Positions 1 through 11,557 of a stretch of DNA of 64,000 bases are shown one piece after another (the first letter of the stretch is position 1; each line of letters opens with the position of its first letter). Made by a program: the position numbers and the translations under genes. Under the pieces are notes generated by a model. That model was given only the letters and a program-made list of their open reading frames with translations, had not been told where the DNA came from and searched no databases. This stretch comes from Humulus lupulus. Its lineage: Eukaryota > Streptophyta > Magnoliopsida > Rosales > Cannabaceae. Location of the stretch: the NCBI RefSeq assembly GCF_963169125.1, contig NC_084801.1, positions 77,007,696 through 77,071,695 of the forward strand. The letters are read 5' to 3'.

Positions 1-727
1 TTGCACAGCTTACCCGGTCTTTCCCCTTACGGATCACGGGATTATGACTGTCACATGTTCAATATTTCCCTCCACCTTGACTGGGCCGATCAGACAATGG
101 TTCAAACAGAGTAAGAAACAGTCAATCAGCTCGTGGAAAACTTTCTCAATTGACTTCAAGAGAGCATTACGAGCTTCCCAGGCTGCTCGCGTCAAGGCTG
201 ACACCCTGGCAAACGTAAGGCAGCAACTCGACGAGCCTCTGAAGGCTTACCTGAGCAGATTCACAAACGTCGCTGCTCGGGCCAGAGACGCAGATGACAG
301 CTCCAAGCTCATGGCTTTGAGGATTGGAATCCTCATTGAAGGGGGACTCTGGAAAGAAATACAAAGGAAGGGAGTCAGCACCATAAATGAATTCCTAAAT
401 AGGGCCCAGGGATGGATCAACCTGGAGGAGGCGCAAGCCTCATCCGTAGGAACCAGCCAGGCCCCTGAACAGCCCGCTGGAGTGGGAACAGAGGTCGTGA
501 CAGCGACCCAGACTGTTACACAGAATAACCAGTTTGGTGGAGGCAAGAGAAAGGGGAGCAGCGAGGGCAACTAGCACGGCCCAAAGAAGAACAAGTCCGT
601 AAAAAAATTTAAGCCGGTCTACGCGACTTATACGGAGCTCACCCACTCTAGGGAGAACATCTTCCTAGCAAATTTTGCTCTCCTCCCTTGGAAGAAGCCA
701 GAACCGTTAAAGCACCAGAAGGGTAAA
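1..727 (+). pseudogene. Element G gag, C-terminal half of capsid-like region
   Basis: Open from at least 44 to 574, then a TAG at 572-574, after which the same frame continues with basic residues (KKNKSVKKFKPVYATYTEL) to the solo-LTR junction at 727. The protein shows the Retrotrans_gag pattern of Tat elements: IRQWFKQ, then W-x-x-FSIDFKRAL, then LKAYLSRFTN and LMALRIGI, ending in INLEEAQ. Gag would form the virus-like particle. The stop fits CAG-to-TAG decay. The N-terminal part lies left of the window, and the gene resumes at 3075 after the 5-bp duplication GTAAA. Confidence 0.8.
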
Positions 728-3074
728 TGTAACGCCCTGGCTACCCAAGAACAGTTACGGTGACCGGTGGACCGGAAATTTGACTCACTACCTGAGTCCG
801 TTGGTCAAAAACGTGCTCTAAGTGTAATTAACAGGTGAAGGCATAAAACCAATAAAAAGGAAATGGAGATTTTTATTACAAACTGCTCTGCAGAGCTAAA
901 CAAAACGTTTACAAGCTGTTCTCAGTACAAAAAGGTCACTACTATTGTAAAGTTACAATCCCGCCGACCTAAGCGGCAAAAATAGGGTAAACCCCATAGT
1001 TCCTCCGAGAACACCTTGACCGTGGTGGTCAAGCGGCTGTATATGTACACACCACCACATCAGCTCTCCACTCAAGGCTAGGTGAGCTTTTCTTTTCCTT
1101 TACCTGCACCACATAGCACCCATGAGCCAAGGCCCAGCAAGAAAACATAACACTTAATGTAAACATTATCAAATGATTATCATAATAATCACACTGAGCA
1201 TAAAGCTTTCAAAGAAATGAGTGAACACCACATGAGGTCCTAATAAACCACACTGAGTGACTGACAAACGAGTCACTAAATCAAATGGAAGAGTGGCTGA
1301 TGGGTAAGCCACTAGCCTTCAATGGGTTCTGGTAAACCGCACTGAGTGACTGCCATGCGTGTCACTAATTCAAATGGGAGAGTGGCTGCTAAGTAAGCCA
1401 CTAGCCTCCAAGCGCTTGCTTCATTCATCGACCCTCGGGGTCGGTCTGGCATTAATGCTCTTTGAGTCATTCAATGCTAATAATCGATTAGATCCAATCT
1501 TACTGGCTTGCGTGACACACGCCAAGGCCGTCCTGACTAATAAGTCAGTTCATCGTGATCAATGCCCAATACCACTGCTGAACCTGACTAATAAGTCAGT
1601 GCCATGCACAAATGAGCAACATATGCTAAGCATTCCATATACAATCCATGTCCATATTCTCACATCCAACATGCCTCAGGAATATCCATGCATGTTACAC
1701 TTGGGGTGCAGTTTTCTTACCTCTAGTTCGAGCAAGAACGAACAAAAGGACAACCCTGAGAACGATCGACTTTTTGGTCCTTTAGCGGTTACCTGGTCAT
1801 AACCCAAATGTAGGATTCATCAATAAAAACGATAACTGAGGATTCCCAAACCAAATCCCAGCCCCCGAGACCTCAAATACTACCCAACCGGGTACTAGGT
1901 CCAACCCCGAGGCCTATGGTTTGAATCCCTAAGCTAAAAACAACTTTCTAGCAAATTTGGCCTTATGGGCCGCGGCCCCCAAAAGCTGTGCCGCGGCACG
2001 CCCCCAAGCCCCATCTGCCAGACGCGCGTGGGCCGCGGCACGCAAAATCCGTGCCGCGGCACCCAGCCCAGTTCAGCAACTAGCCCACGCACAAACCAGA
2101 TTTTTCCCCCTGTGCGTTTTTCTCTTAATCCAGCCTCTCAAACCATCATAAAACCTCCTCCAAACACATAATTCAACCCCCTATCAACACCCTTAACCCA
2201 CTCTCATCAAACCCCAATCAAGCTAACACAAAAACCTCCTTTGATTCATACTTCCCACATCAAAAACATGAATTGAAAACTATAAACAAAAACGGAGTAT
2301 AACCTGAAATTCAAAGACAATTCCATACCTCCAACTGGTTTTGAACCCTCTTAAGATGATGAACTAAGACCACAACCTCCAAGCTTTGATTCCCTAACTT
2401 GCCACCTCAACTTGGGACCAAAAACCTCAAAGAATGATAGAGAGGAAAATGATGTACGGGAAGGTGAAGAAGACTCTCTGTTTTTGCTCTGCTTTGAACG
2501 GTTTCCACAGCCTTCTAAAACCACATATATCCTAGCCAAATGACCTAAATGCCCTTAGGTCATTTAAGGCTCTAAAACCAACTTAAGGGCAATTTTGACA
2601 TTTTCCACCTACACCGTTAATCATAATTAACGCTTCCCTTTTCCCGCTAATCTCAATATTCTCAAACTCCAATATTTCACCTCCCGTTACCCTTTAACGC
2701 CCGGTAACACTCTAATCATTAAAACACCCCGAGACTCACCCCGAGCCCCGAGCTTAAGCCTGTTATGACCAAGCCGATATTAAACATTCCTTGATCGTCT
2801 CATGCCAAATGGCTCGAACAAACCCACATCATAATGTGGTCTCAAATTATATCACCAACATGCGAATAAATAATCAATTTACCCTCAACGGGCCAAATTA
2901 CCATCACACCCCTGTATAAAGAAATATGGACTCACATGCATGCATTTCACATCATATCATAATATAATCAACGTATACATGAATTTTATCAATTAATAAC
3001 ATAATTAAGCAAGTACGGCCCTCCCGGCCTACTGTTCACGCCGTTAAACACAACGGAGAATTCGGGGCATTATA
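728..3074 (-). mobile_element. Solo LTR I (Tekay/Del-like Ty3/gypsy), inserted in element G gag
   Basis: Bounded on the plus strand by TGTAACGCCC (728) and GCATTATA (3074), flanked by the perfect 5-bp TSD GTAAA (723-727 and 3075-3079). It is similar end to end to the LTR of element D (47751-52317), so it is the same LTR family in minus orientation. The terminal TGTTACA has become TATAATG at the 3074 end. No coding region is present: the element was reduced to a solo LTR, the usual product of LTR-LTR recombination. A TATA-like GATATATG lies near 2525-2535 on the minus strand. A GC-palindrome cassette sits at 1967-2062 and two 89-bp repeats at about 1244-1420. Confidence 0.93.
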
Positions 3075-3960
3075 GTAAACGAGACCCTTCCAAGTTTTGT
3101 CGGTTCCACAACGACATTGGTCACAATACCGATGATTGTAGACACCTGAAGGATGAGATCGAAACTCTCATCAGAGCCAGACCCTTGGCTAAGTATGCGC
3201 GGAATAGAGTTCCCGCAGGACATCCTGTTCTGGAAGTCGCGGTCGGTCAGCCCGGGTCTCGGGTAGATCAGGACGTCCCTCCTCCCGTGATAGGAGGAGA
3301 GATCTTAACGAACTCTGGAGGTCCCCATTTGACTGGCACGAGCAGAGGTGCCCAAAAGAGATACGTCAACAAACTTAAGGCTCATAATGGAGTGGAGTTC
3401 ATCCTTGAGCAGCATCTCCCAAAGTAACAACAATTGGAGAGGCAACCAATCATATTTACTGAAGGAGATGCCAGCCACGTCCAGTTCCCTCATAACGACC
3501 CTCTGGTCGTAGCAGTGCAGCTCACTAATCGGAGGGTCAGGAGAGTGCTGATCGATAATGGGAGCTCGGTAAACCTACTGTTCCGGTCCACGCTGGAGAA
3601 GATGGGTTTTCTGTCACTGAGCTGAAAGCAACCTCCATGATGCTTTACGGATTCTCTGGAGAAGGATCGGCGGTAATAGGAACGATCGAGCTGGTGATCA
3701 CCTTGGGAGAGGGACCTCGGACAGTCTCAAAACTCCTCGAGTTTGTGGTCATCGTTTGTCCCGCCGCGTACAATGCCATTTTGGGTCAACCTACACTTAT
3801 AGCGTTTGAAGTCGTTACCTCCATCCGCCACCTCGCACTAAAATTCACCTCTTCCACTGGGATATGCACGGTCCGTGGTGATCAACTTGCTGCTAGGGAA
3901 TGCTACAGCATTTCCATGAAGCGAAAATTGAAACCCGGGCAGTTAATGATGACCGTCCAA
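3075..3960 (+). pseudogene. Element G gag C-terminus (knuckle-like motif) and aspartic protease
   Basis: After the solo LTR, gag continues with a C-x-x-H...C-type motif (CRFHNDIGHNTDDCRHLKDE, about 3105-3165), which is the nucleic-acid binding region of Tat gag. A linker follows (GGPHLTGTSRGAQKRYVN), then a TAA at 3425-3427. The retropepsin starts in [11 protein letters not shown] and has the active-site signature LIDNGSSVNLL (about 3548-3580), the DNGSS form common in Tat proteases. A frameshift falls near 3605-3612. The later strand motif YNAILGQPTLIAFEVVTSIR is near 3770-3830. Protease would cleave the Gag-Pol polyprotein. It cannot be made intact here. Confidence 0.85.
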
Positions 3961-4134
3961 GGTGGAAATGAGGAATCTCAGGAACCTTTGCCTAATCCTG
4001 AGATTGAAAAACTTCAGAGTGCCGAAGGGGAAAATATCGTCCTAAGTGATGATATTGACCACAGAATAGGCGAGGATAAATCCGAGCTCCAAGCTATTGA
4101 AGAGCTCGAGGAGGTAAATATCGATCCACAGAAT

Positions 4135-5600
4135 CCCTCACGGATGGTAAAGCTCGGGAAAAACCTATGTGGCGAGAGGAAGGCGGAGCTGATTAAGTTC
4201 CTGCAGGAGAACCTGGACGTGTTCGCATGGTCTCATGAGGACATGGTGGGAATCAGTCAGCGCATCATCATGCACACCCTCCATTTGGATAAGAGTGTGC
4301 CTGCGAAATCCCAGAAACAGAGGCGCTTGGGAACAACCTGAGCTGAAGCCCTAGAAGAGGAAGTGGCCCGGCTCAAAAAGTGCGGCTTTATCCGAGAAGG
4401 TAAGTTCCTGGTCTGGGTCTCCAATCCTGTGTTAGTCCCAAAGCCAAATGGGAAATGGCGGACCTGCATCGACTTCTCCGATCTGAACAAAGCTTGCCCC
4501 AAAGACTATTTCCCCTTGCCAAGGATCGACCAATTGGTAGACGCCACGGCGGGGCACGAGCTCATGTCCTTTATGGATGCGTACTCGGGCTATAATCAGA
4601 TCGCCATGAATCCAGCAGACCAGGAGCACACTAGCTTCATGACCCCAACTAACGTTTATTGTTACAAGGTCATGCCGTTTGGGTTGAAGAACGCCGGAGC
4701 TACATACCAGAGATTAGTAAACAGGATGTTTGCCAAGCAGATCGAAAAGAACATGGAAGTGTACGTTGACGACATGCTGGTCAAGTCGAAAACTGCCGAT
4801 AACCATGTTTCCTACCTAGAGGAATGCTTCAAGATACTGAGAGAATACGGCATGAGGCTTAACCCATAGAAGTGCACTTTCGGGGTCGCGTCTGGAAAAT
4901 TCCTGGGTTTCATTGTCAATACCAGAGGAATCGAGGCAAACCCCGATAAGATCAGGTCGTTGTTCGAGCTGCCCTCACCTCGGTCGCAAAAAGACGTTCA
5001 AGGCCTGACAGGAAGGGTGGCGGCCCTTAATCGGTTTATCTCTAAATCTACCGACAAGTGCTTGCCATTCTACAACCTACTTCGAGAGAATAAGAAGTTT
5101 GAATGGACCGAGGAGTGCGAACGTGCCTTCCTCGACCTGAAAGCACATCTAGCCGAGCCGCCCGTATTGTCCAAACCAACGGTAGGAGAGCCTCTTTTCC
5201 TTTACCTAGCTGCACAGAAGACGCAGTTAGTGTCGTATTGGTCCGAGAAGAAGACCGAGTTCAGAAGCCAGTCTATTACATCAGCAAGAGGCTTTTCGGA
5301 GCTGAGTCCCGGTATCCGTTGATGGAGAAGATGGCTTTCTATCTCATTACGGCCTCCCAAAAGCTCAGGCCGTATTTCCCTTCCCACTCAATACATGTCA
5401 TAACTGATCAACCTTTAAGGCAGGTTTTGCAAAAACCTGAAGCATCGGGACGTCTGTTGAGGTGGGCTATTGAGCTCAACCAGTTCGAGATTTTGTACAC
5501 TCCGCGAACTGCAATAAAAAGCCAGGCCCTGGCTGATTTTGTGGCAGAATGCACAGGATTCCAAGAAGATCCTGTGGAAGATTCACCCCAGGCCACCTCG
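4135..5600 (+). pseudogene. Element G reverse transcriptase and Ty3-type RNase H
   Basis: The RT domain is easy to follow: VLVPKPNGKWRTCIDFSDLN (about 4430), KACPKDYFPLPRIDQLVDAT, FMDAYSGYNQI, MPFGLKNAGATYQRLVNRMF, and the catalytic YVDDMLVKS near 4760. The connection and Ty3-type RNase H follow to ALADFVAEC near 5550. Breaks are TGA at 4339-4341 (just before ALEEEVARL), TAG at 4867-4869 within LNP-stop-KCTFG, and a frameshift near 5213 that splits LYLAA from DAVSVVLVREED. Reverse transcriptase copies element RNA into cDNA, and RNase H removes the RNA strand. Domain identity is clear and function is lost. Confidence 0.9.
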
Positions 5601-5604
5601 GTCC

Positions 5605-5990
5605 AGGCCTCATGGAAGGTCTTTGTAGATGGCTCATCTAACAAGAACGGCTCCGGGGCTGCAATCATTTAGATATCCCCAGAAGGACATAGATTCCATT
5701 GGACATTGAGATTCGGATTCAAGGCATCCAACAACGAGGCTGAATACAAAGCTTTACTGGCTGGGCTAAGGGTGGCCCAGGAGCTGAAGGCCAGCTCTGT
5801 TCAGTGATTCATCAATTCCCAGCTTGTGGTAAATCAGGTGCTAGGTGAATACCAAGCAAGGGGAACCAAGATGGCTACTTACCTGGCCAAGGTAAAAGTC
5901 GAGCTGTCTGCATTTGAACGGGGCTCAATCAAATAGATACCTCGGGAGCAGAATGCCAACGTAAACGCCCTCGCAATGCTCGCCACCTCC
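5605..5990 (+). pseudogene. Element G archaeal-type RNase H (aRNH)
   Basis: A second RNase H follows the Ty3-type domain: WKVFVDGSSNKNGSGAAII (D of the first catalytic position), stop, then FGFKASNNEAEYKALLAGL (conserved E), NSQLVVNQVLGEYQARG, and the last block near PREQNANVNALAMLA. This extra domain, similar to archaeal and plant cellular RNase HI, is a known acquisition of the Tat clade and supports the family assignment. It is broken by TAG at 5670-5672, TGA near 5806 and TAG near 5935. Confidence 0.8.
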
Positions 5991-5999
5991 GGGGAGACA

Positions 6000-7325
6000 G
6001 AGACTTTGGGGTTAGTACCGGTAGAATTCTTGGACAAACCAAGCATAGAAGTCGGGGCTGAGGTCGTGATGATCGATGCCAAACCGACCTGGATGACCAC
6101 CATCCTCAAATATCTCACCGAAGGAAAGTTACCTGAAGAGCGTAATGATGCAAGGCGGGTACTTTACTAGGCTCCAAGGTATGCAGTGGTAGATGGGATG
6201 TTATACCGGCGTGGGCACTATCAACCCCTCCTACGATGTGTTCTGCCAGGCGAAGCAAAGACCATTTTGCAAGAAGTGCATGAGGGTTTTTGCGGAGATC
6301 ACACTGGGGGGCAAAGCTTGGCCATGAAGATCTTAAGGCAAGGATATTACTGGCCCACTCTGTCAAAGGACTCGATCTCTTACGTCAAGAAATGTGACAA
6401 GTTCCAGTGATTCGCCACAGTTGCCCGAGCTCCCCCAGTCGAGCTGAAGATGATCTCGTCCCCGTGGCCATTCGCGGTCTGGGGAATCGACTTGGTTGGT
6501 GCCCTCCCTATTGGAAAAGGAGGAGTCCATTACGCGGTGGTGGCTATCGACTACTTCACCAAGTGGGCAGAGGCAGAACCCTTGGCAACAATCACTTCAA
6601 AGAAATTCCTCGACTTCGTGGTCAAAAGCATTATCTGCTAGTTCGGGCTGCCAAAGAAGACCGTATCAGACAATGGAACGCAGTTCGACAGCGACCTCTT
6701 CACCGAATTCTGTGAGAGGCACGGCATTGTAAAAAGCTTCTCCTCCGTGGTCTATCCCCAGGAAAATGGGCTGGTCGAGGCCGTCAATAAGACGCTAAAG
6801 GTGAGCCTTAAGAAAAGACTGGACAAAGCCAAGGGAGTCTGGCCAGAACAGCTCCCCCAGGTACTTTGGGCATATCAGACCTCACATCAAACGCCGATAG
6901 GTCATACTCCTTTCTCCCTAGCTTTCGGGAGTGAGGTGGTCCTTCCTGTCGAAGTAAAGGTAGCCTCGCATAAAGTCCAGGCATATGACCAGGACCGCAA
7001 TCACAAATTTCTCTGCGCGTCCCTCGACCTGATTGATGAAAGGCGAGAAGATTCACAACTCCAGCTCGCGCATTATCAGCAAAAGGTCACTCGTTATTTC
7101 AACTTAAAGGTCAGAAAGCGTGCCTTTAGCATTGGCGACCTGGTCCTCAGAAGAGTCTTCTTAGCCAGTAAATATCCTAAAGACGGAGTATTGGGACCGA
7201 ACTAGGAAGGGCCATACCAAATAACCGAGGTCATAAAAGAAGGAACCTACAAGTTAGCTCGGCTTAATGGAGAAGCAGTCCCACGAACTTGGAACGCTAT
7301 CCATTTGAAGAAATATCATCAGTGA
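6000..7325 (+). pseudogene. Element G integrase, end of pol
   Basis: An HHCC-type zinc region (HEGFCGDHTGGQSLAMKIL then C-x-x-F) leads into the rve catalytic core: GIDLVGALP...VAIDYFTKWAEAEPLATIT, SDNGTQFDSDLFTEFC, and the E-bearing GLVEAVNKTLK. The C-terminal DNA-binding part continues with GDLVLRRVF and the GPN-stop-EGPYQ block, ending LKKYHQ and a TGA at 7323-7325. Stops at 6168-6170, 6408-6410, 6639-6641 and 7203-7205 interrupt it. The last replaces the conserved W of PNWEGP. Integrase joins the cDNA to host DNA. No chromodomain is present, unlike elements D and E. Confidence 0.9.
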
Positions 7326-7458
7326 TGCCTTTGTATGGCTTAGTCAGAAAGGCCATCTTTTGTTTATTAAGTAATGAGAATTAAATCTTTTTTTTTTTCA
7401 TTATTGTGTATATTTGTGGATGTAATCTCAAGTAACCACGAAAGTCCCTTTCCTAATT

Positions 7459-7473
7459 ACTTGGGGGGCATAT
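7459..7473 (+). promoter_or_regulatory. Internal polypurine tract, element G
   Basis: ACTTGGGGGGCATAT lies 134 bp after the integrase stop. It nearly repeats the true 3' polypurine tract next to the LTR (CTTGGGGGGCAAA, 12041-12053). The same motif occurs after integrase in elements A and B. Polypurine tracts prime plus-strand cDNA synthesis. Use of this internal copy is inferred. Confidence 0.55.
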
Positions 7474-7478
7474 GATGC

Positions 7479-8190
7479 TTGGATATAACCAGGTCCCCTT
7501 AAAGACATAGAAGTTAATTCAAATTGATTGATTGATGTTTTTCTTAAAAAACACGAGATATTGATAAAGGATTAACACGAACTAAGTCGTATCCTGGATA
7601 TAACCAGGTCATCCTAAAAAACTTAGAAGTTAATTCAAAATTGATTGATCGATGTTTTTCTTAAAAAGCACGAGATATTAATAAAGGATTAACGCGAACT
7701 AAGTTTTCAAATTAAGGTCCTGGATATAACCAGGTCCTAAAACTTATAAGTTAATTCAAATTGATTGATCAGTGTTTTTCTTAAAAAGCACAAGATATTA
7801 ATCAAGGATTAACACGAACTAAGTTTTCAAATTAACGCCCTGGATGTTACTAGGTCCTAAAACTTAGAAGTTAATTCAAATTGATTGATCGGTGTTTTTC
7901 TTAAAAAGCACAAGATATTAATCAAGAATTAACGCGAACTAAGTTCTGAAATTAACGTCCTGGATGTAACCAGGACCTAAAACTTAGAAGTTAATTCAAA
8001 TTGATTGATCGGTGTTTTTCTTAAAAAGCACAAGATATTAATCAAGAATTAACGCGAACTAAGTTTTCAAATTAACGTCCTGGATGCAACCAGGACTTAA
8101 CTCTTAGAAGTTGGTTCAGGTTAGTTAACAGATGTCTTTTTTAGAAAAGCGTAAGATGTCAATCACAACACCAACAGAAACTAAGATTAT
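7479..8190 (+). repeat. About 120-bp tandem repeat array, six units, in element G
   Basis: Unit starts, marked by GGATRTAACCAGG variants, fall at about 7481, 7596, 7722, 7842, 7962 and 8082, giving periods of 115, 126, 120, 120 and 120 bp. Each unit contains AGAAGTTAATTCAAATTGATTGAT, split here by eye into shared short words, and an AACTAAGTTTTCAAATTAA tail. The sixth unit is the most divergent. The array sits between the internal polypurine tract and the antisense gene. Tandem repeats in this 3' untranslated zone are known from other Tat/Ogre elements, where they can seed satellite DNA. Confidence 0.9.
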
Positions 8191-8348
8191 TACCAGAATG
8201 CATAAAAGAGAAATGAGATAGAGGCAAAAGGATTTAAATCAATTAAAAATAAAGTTGAAAAAACCAATTGTCTCGAGGTTTAAAAACCACATAATATCAA
8301 GTTACAAAAAAAATTGTGTAAATGGTAAAAAGAAAAGAGAAGTCCTAT

Positions 8349-11032
8349 GCCCCGCCAGGCTGCTCCGATGAGGTCACCACCTCGCCCTCCTGCTCGACGG
8401 CTGTGGAAGTCTCCCCGGTCTCGGAGGGTACCTCTTGCTGAAGGCGAGCTTTGAAATTCTCCAGGAGGACTCCCACGCGTCCGACCCCAGAAAGGAGAAG
8501 TCACCATCTAGGTTGAAGACCCAGCGGTGGTACAGCATGGCCTCCATGGAGGAGCTCAAAGCTACCCTCTCCGCCGCCAGGGCGGCCTTGGCTCCTTGGC
8601 CTCAACTTTCACGGCGTCCAGTGCGGCCCGGGCAGCCCTGGCCTCCTCAAGCTTAGTCTTCGCAGCGGCTAGGGCAGCCTTGGTGCCCTCGGCCTCCTAC
8701 AGCTTGGTCAGGAAGGCCTCCAGCTCTGTTCGCACAGTTGCCAGGGCTGCCTTGGCATACCTTTCCTATTGTTGAGTCATCGCGAGGGTGAGCTGGGCAG
8801 CCTGGTGCTCGCCCCTAATCTCTTCGATGCTGGCCTTAGACCGAGATATACTCCGGTGGAGGGCCAAAGCACCCTGCAAGACCAAAAGATAATAAGGAAA
8901 CTACCTTAGAAAAAAAAACATATGATGCATACAAACAAGGAGTTCCAATGGCAAGGCCAACTTACAGTGACAGTCATCCCCAACGAAGACTCCATCACGT
9001 TCTCAAGGCTCCTTGTCTCAATCTCTCGCAGGTCCCTCGCGGAGGCATTGTAACAATGGTCCACCATATAGGTCGCGGTCTCGTAGACCGTCCCCCTGAA
9101 GACGTCGGGGATTTTCTCTAAGGCCCGGGAGTTGACCAGAACGCGCACCTCAGGGGTTGTGGTTGACAAGGTCTGGGGGGGCACCTCTGTTTCCTGAACA
9201 GAGGCGGGAGCTCGCGGAGGGGGAGGGGGCATCTTCTCCATTGCAGCCGGGGCTTGGTTTTTCCCCTTTGCAGGGGACTTGGAGGTAGTCCCGATGGCTT
9301 TCTTTGCCATCTGAAACTTTTTCACCATGGGCCCGGAAGCCCTGGAGGAAGGGTTCCCTCCAGGGAACAGAGCTCGCAAATCATTGTTCCCGGGCTAAGA
9401 CATCTCCTCTGTTGAAGCAAAGACAAAGCATTAATATACATGTAAAATTATTTATGCAAAACAACAAAAATAAAAGGGAAAACAGAGCTCAAGTATGAAA
9501 TGAAAGGGATCCTACCCTCCGAGCTAGAGGAGGAATCTATGGTCACGACCACCGGCCCTGAAGCTTCAGCAGGGGAGTCTAAGATAACGACTTCGCGGGC
9601 TAGAAGAGGCTCTGGGTCCGAATCTGCCTCGAGACTAGACTCTTTTACGTACTGCCTAAGACTTGGAGCTACTACACCCTCCCGGAGGGAGGGCCACGAC
9701 CGAAGGTTGGTCCCGTACTCCTCGAAAAAGGCCAGCCTAAAGGCTAGGGTATTATCTACGACTACAGTACCCCTAGGGTGGCTAATGTCATAACCTAGCA
9801 TGAGCTGGTCGGCGCATTGGAGTAGGGTTATGTTGCGGTCTGGGTCATTTCGATGGCGATGAACGGGCTGGCTGGGATTGAACTTAGCTAGCTGAAGGTC
9901 TGCGGTGGCCCTATCTAAATCCCTAAACAGATAAGGATTACCTTGGCTGGAGGGGCCGGCTGCTACCCCGGACTGGGCCCTCTCCACGTTCACTTCTTGG
10001 GTGACCTCCAGAGCCCGCTTCCGCCGCACGAGGGGCACCTCGTCCTCCTCCTCGCCCGCGGCCTCCTCCTCGGGGATGGGCACCATCTCGCGAGCAAGAG
10101 GGAGGCCCCGTGGCCTCCTCAAGGCTAAACTCTGGCCTAGAGAGATTAGCTTGCACGCCAGCATCGTCTAGTCAGACACGAGTTGACGATAGTCCTTTTC
10201 GCTTGGGGGCAGCTCCGCCAAGGTCTCGTATTGACCCCCGAGGGTCACGGACTTAGCCGTCCTCGCAAAAATGGCTGCATGATTGTCCTTAAGTCAGGAA
10301 CTAATAAAAGAAGCTAATCAGTAATCAACTTACGAGCTAAAAGTAGAAGATACTTACGAGGGTGGTTGAAATAGTGGTGTTCACAGTTGTGAAACCCCTT
10401 GGACATAAATAACTGGTCTTTAAAATCGTTGGGGTGGCTGGACAGCTCGATGACCGCAGTCGAATTTGGAAAACGGGTCAGATAGTAGAACCCGTCGCCT
10501 CGCCCCTCTGCTCTGGGCTGGCCTTGAGTCAGAAAAAGTAGAGGATGTCGTCCGGCGTGGGGACCTCCCATTCCTGCTTCAGGAATAAGTATTTCATCCC
10601 CACTAACAAACGATATGAGTTAGGGGGGAGCTGGAAAGGAGCCAGCTTCATGTAATTAAGAAAATCCACGAAGTACAGGTCTAGCGGGAGGAAGGCCCCA
10701 GACTTGAGGTGCTCGTCGCTCCAAGCGGTGTACTCCTCATCGAGCGGCGCGTAGCTCCACTCACCTTCGAGGGGAGGTCGGGCATCTAGGGCGCCCCTCC
10801 CTATTTCAATGTTGTGGGAAAGGAATATTTTATTCACTTTCCCCTGGGTGGTGACCTTTTAGGCGATCCTCTCAGCCTCAAAGAAAGCATCGGGCCCCAC
10901 CTCGAGCAACTGCTCCACGGCTGGACCGAAGGCGGGGATTGGGGAGTCTATGACCACCTCCTTTCCCTTGTTGGCTTGCTGGGAAGTTGAGATGCCAGCA
11001 CTCTTCTTGGATGCAGTTTTCTTTGGTCCCAT
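8349..11032 (-). pseudogene. Element G antisense gene (aORF), spliced, PF04195-like with coiled coil
   Basis: Minus-strand gene between integrase and 3' LTR. The start is ATG at 11032, 8 nt after a splice acceptor (11041). Exon 1 runs to 10358 and holds the region resembling the 'putative gypsy type transposon' family PF04195: AFLPLDLYFVDFLNYMKLAP, LPPNSYRLLVGM, VPTPDDILYFF. Introns are 10275-10357, about 9409-9515 and 8874-8965, all GT-AG, with phases 1, 1 and 0, the same as in elements A and B. Exon 2 has an acidic, Ser-rich end (SSSSEG). Exon 3 is Pro-rich and basic. Exon 4 is Ala/Glu/Lys-rich and coiled-coil-like (KAALAAAKTKLEEARAARAA). Several stops (for example in AERIA-stop-KV and YFF-stop-LK) and a frameshift near 8590 make it a pseudogene. 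Its molecular role is unknown. Confidence 0.75.
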
Positions 11033-11040
11033 CTGGTCGC

Positions 11041-11557
11041 CTAACAAACAAAAGAAAATTTAGAAAGGGCGACCTAAGCATAAGAAAGAATCTAACGCGA
11101 AGTGTTTCCTTTACACGGGCTGAGGTAATCTCAGCCCGTTGAGAGTGAGACCACGCGATTCTATCAACATGCCCCAGTGCTCCCAACGGGTCCCCGATTA
11201 CTTGGAATCTGTGTGTCAGGAGGGTCAGAGTAAAAGTTTTCCTTGGAAGGAAAGTGTCAGTAGGCAAACAATGCAAAACCACCTGTGAAGCGTGTCCCCT
11301 AAGCTACCCGATTTTGTACCCTAAAAACTGGTTATTTCAAACAGGCATACAAAAATTTTACCCAGAAAATCTCCCCAGAAAGCGTACCCTATGAGTCATG
11401 CTCCTAAATGGTTTTTTCTACGGTCGATGCCCTAGGATAAAAACCTATGTGTATCATACCAACAAAAAACCAGCAAAATACTGTATGCTATTACAGAAAC
11501 AGTTTACCTAAGAATAGTGAAGAAGAAATTTAAAGTATGCACAAGCGGAGGACTTAC
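11041..11557 (-). other. 5'-UTR intron of element G antisense gene
   Basis: On the minus strand a CCCCT|GTAAGTCC donor (intron begins 11557) pairs with a TTTGTTTGTTAG acceptor (ends 11041), followed by GCGACCAG and the ATG at 11032. Elements A and B have introns at the equivalent place (455 and 425 nt). The intron is inferred from consensus sites and conserved position. Confidence 0.6.

Noticed and set aside
7479..8190. Evenly spaced repeats as a CRISPR array
   Set aside because: Whole 115-126 bp units repeat without distinct spacers, and the context is a plant retrotransposon.
9943..10128. Plus-strand frame within element G 3' region
   Set aside because: Shadow of exon 2 of the minus-strand antisense gene.
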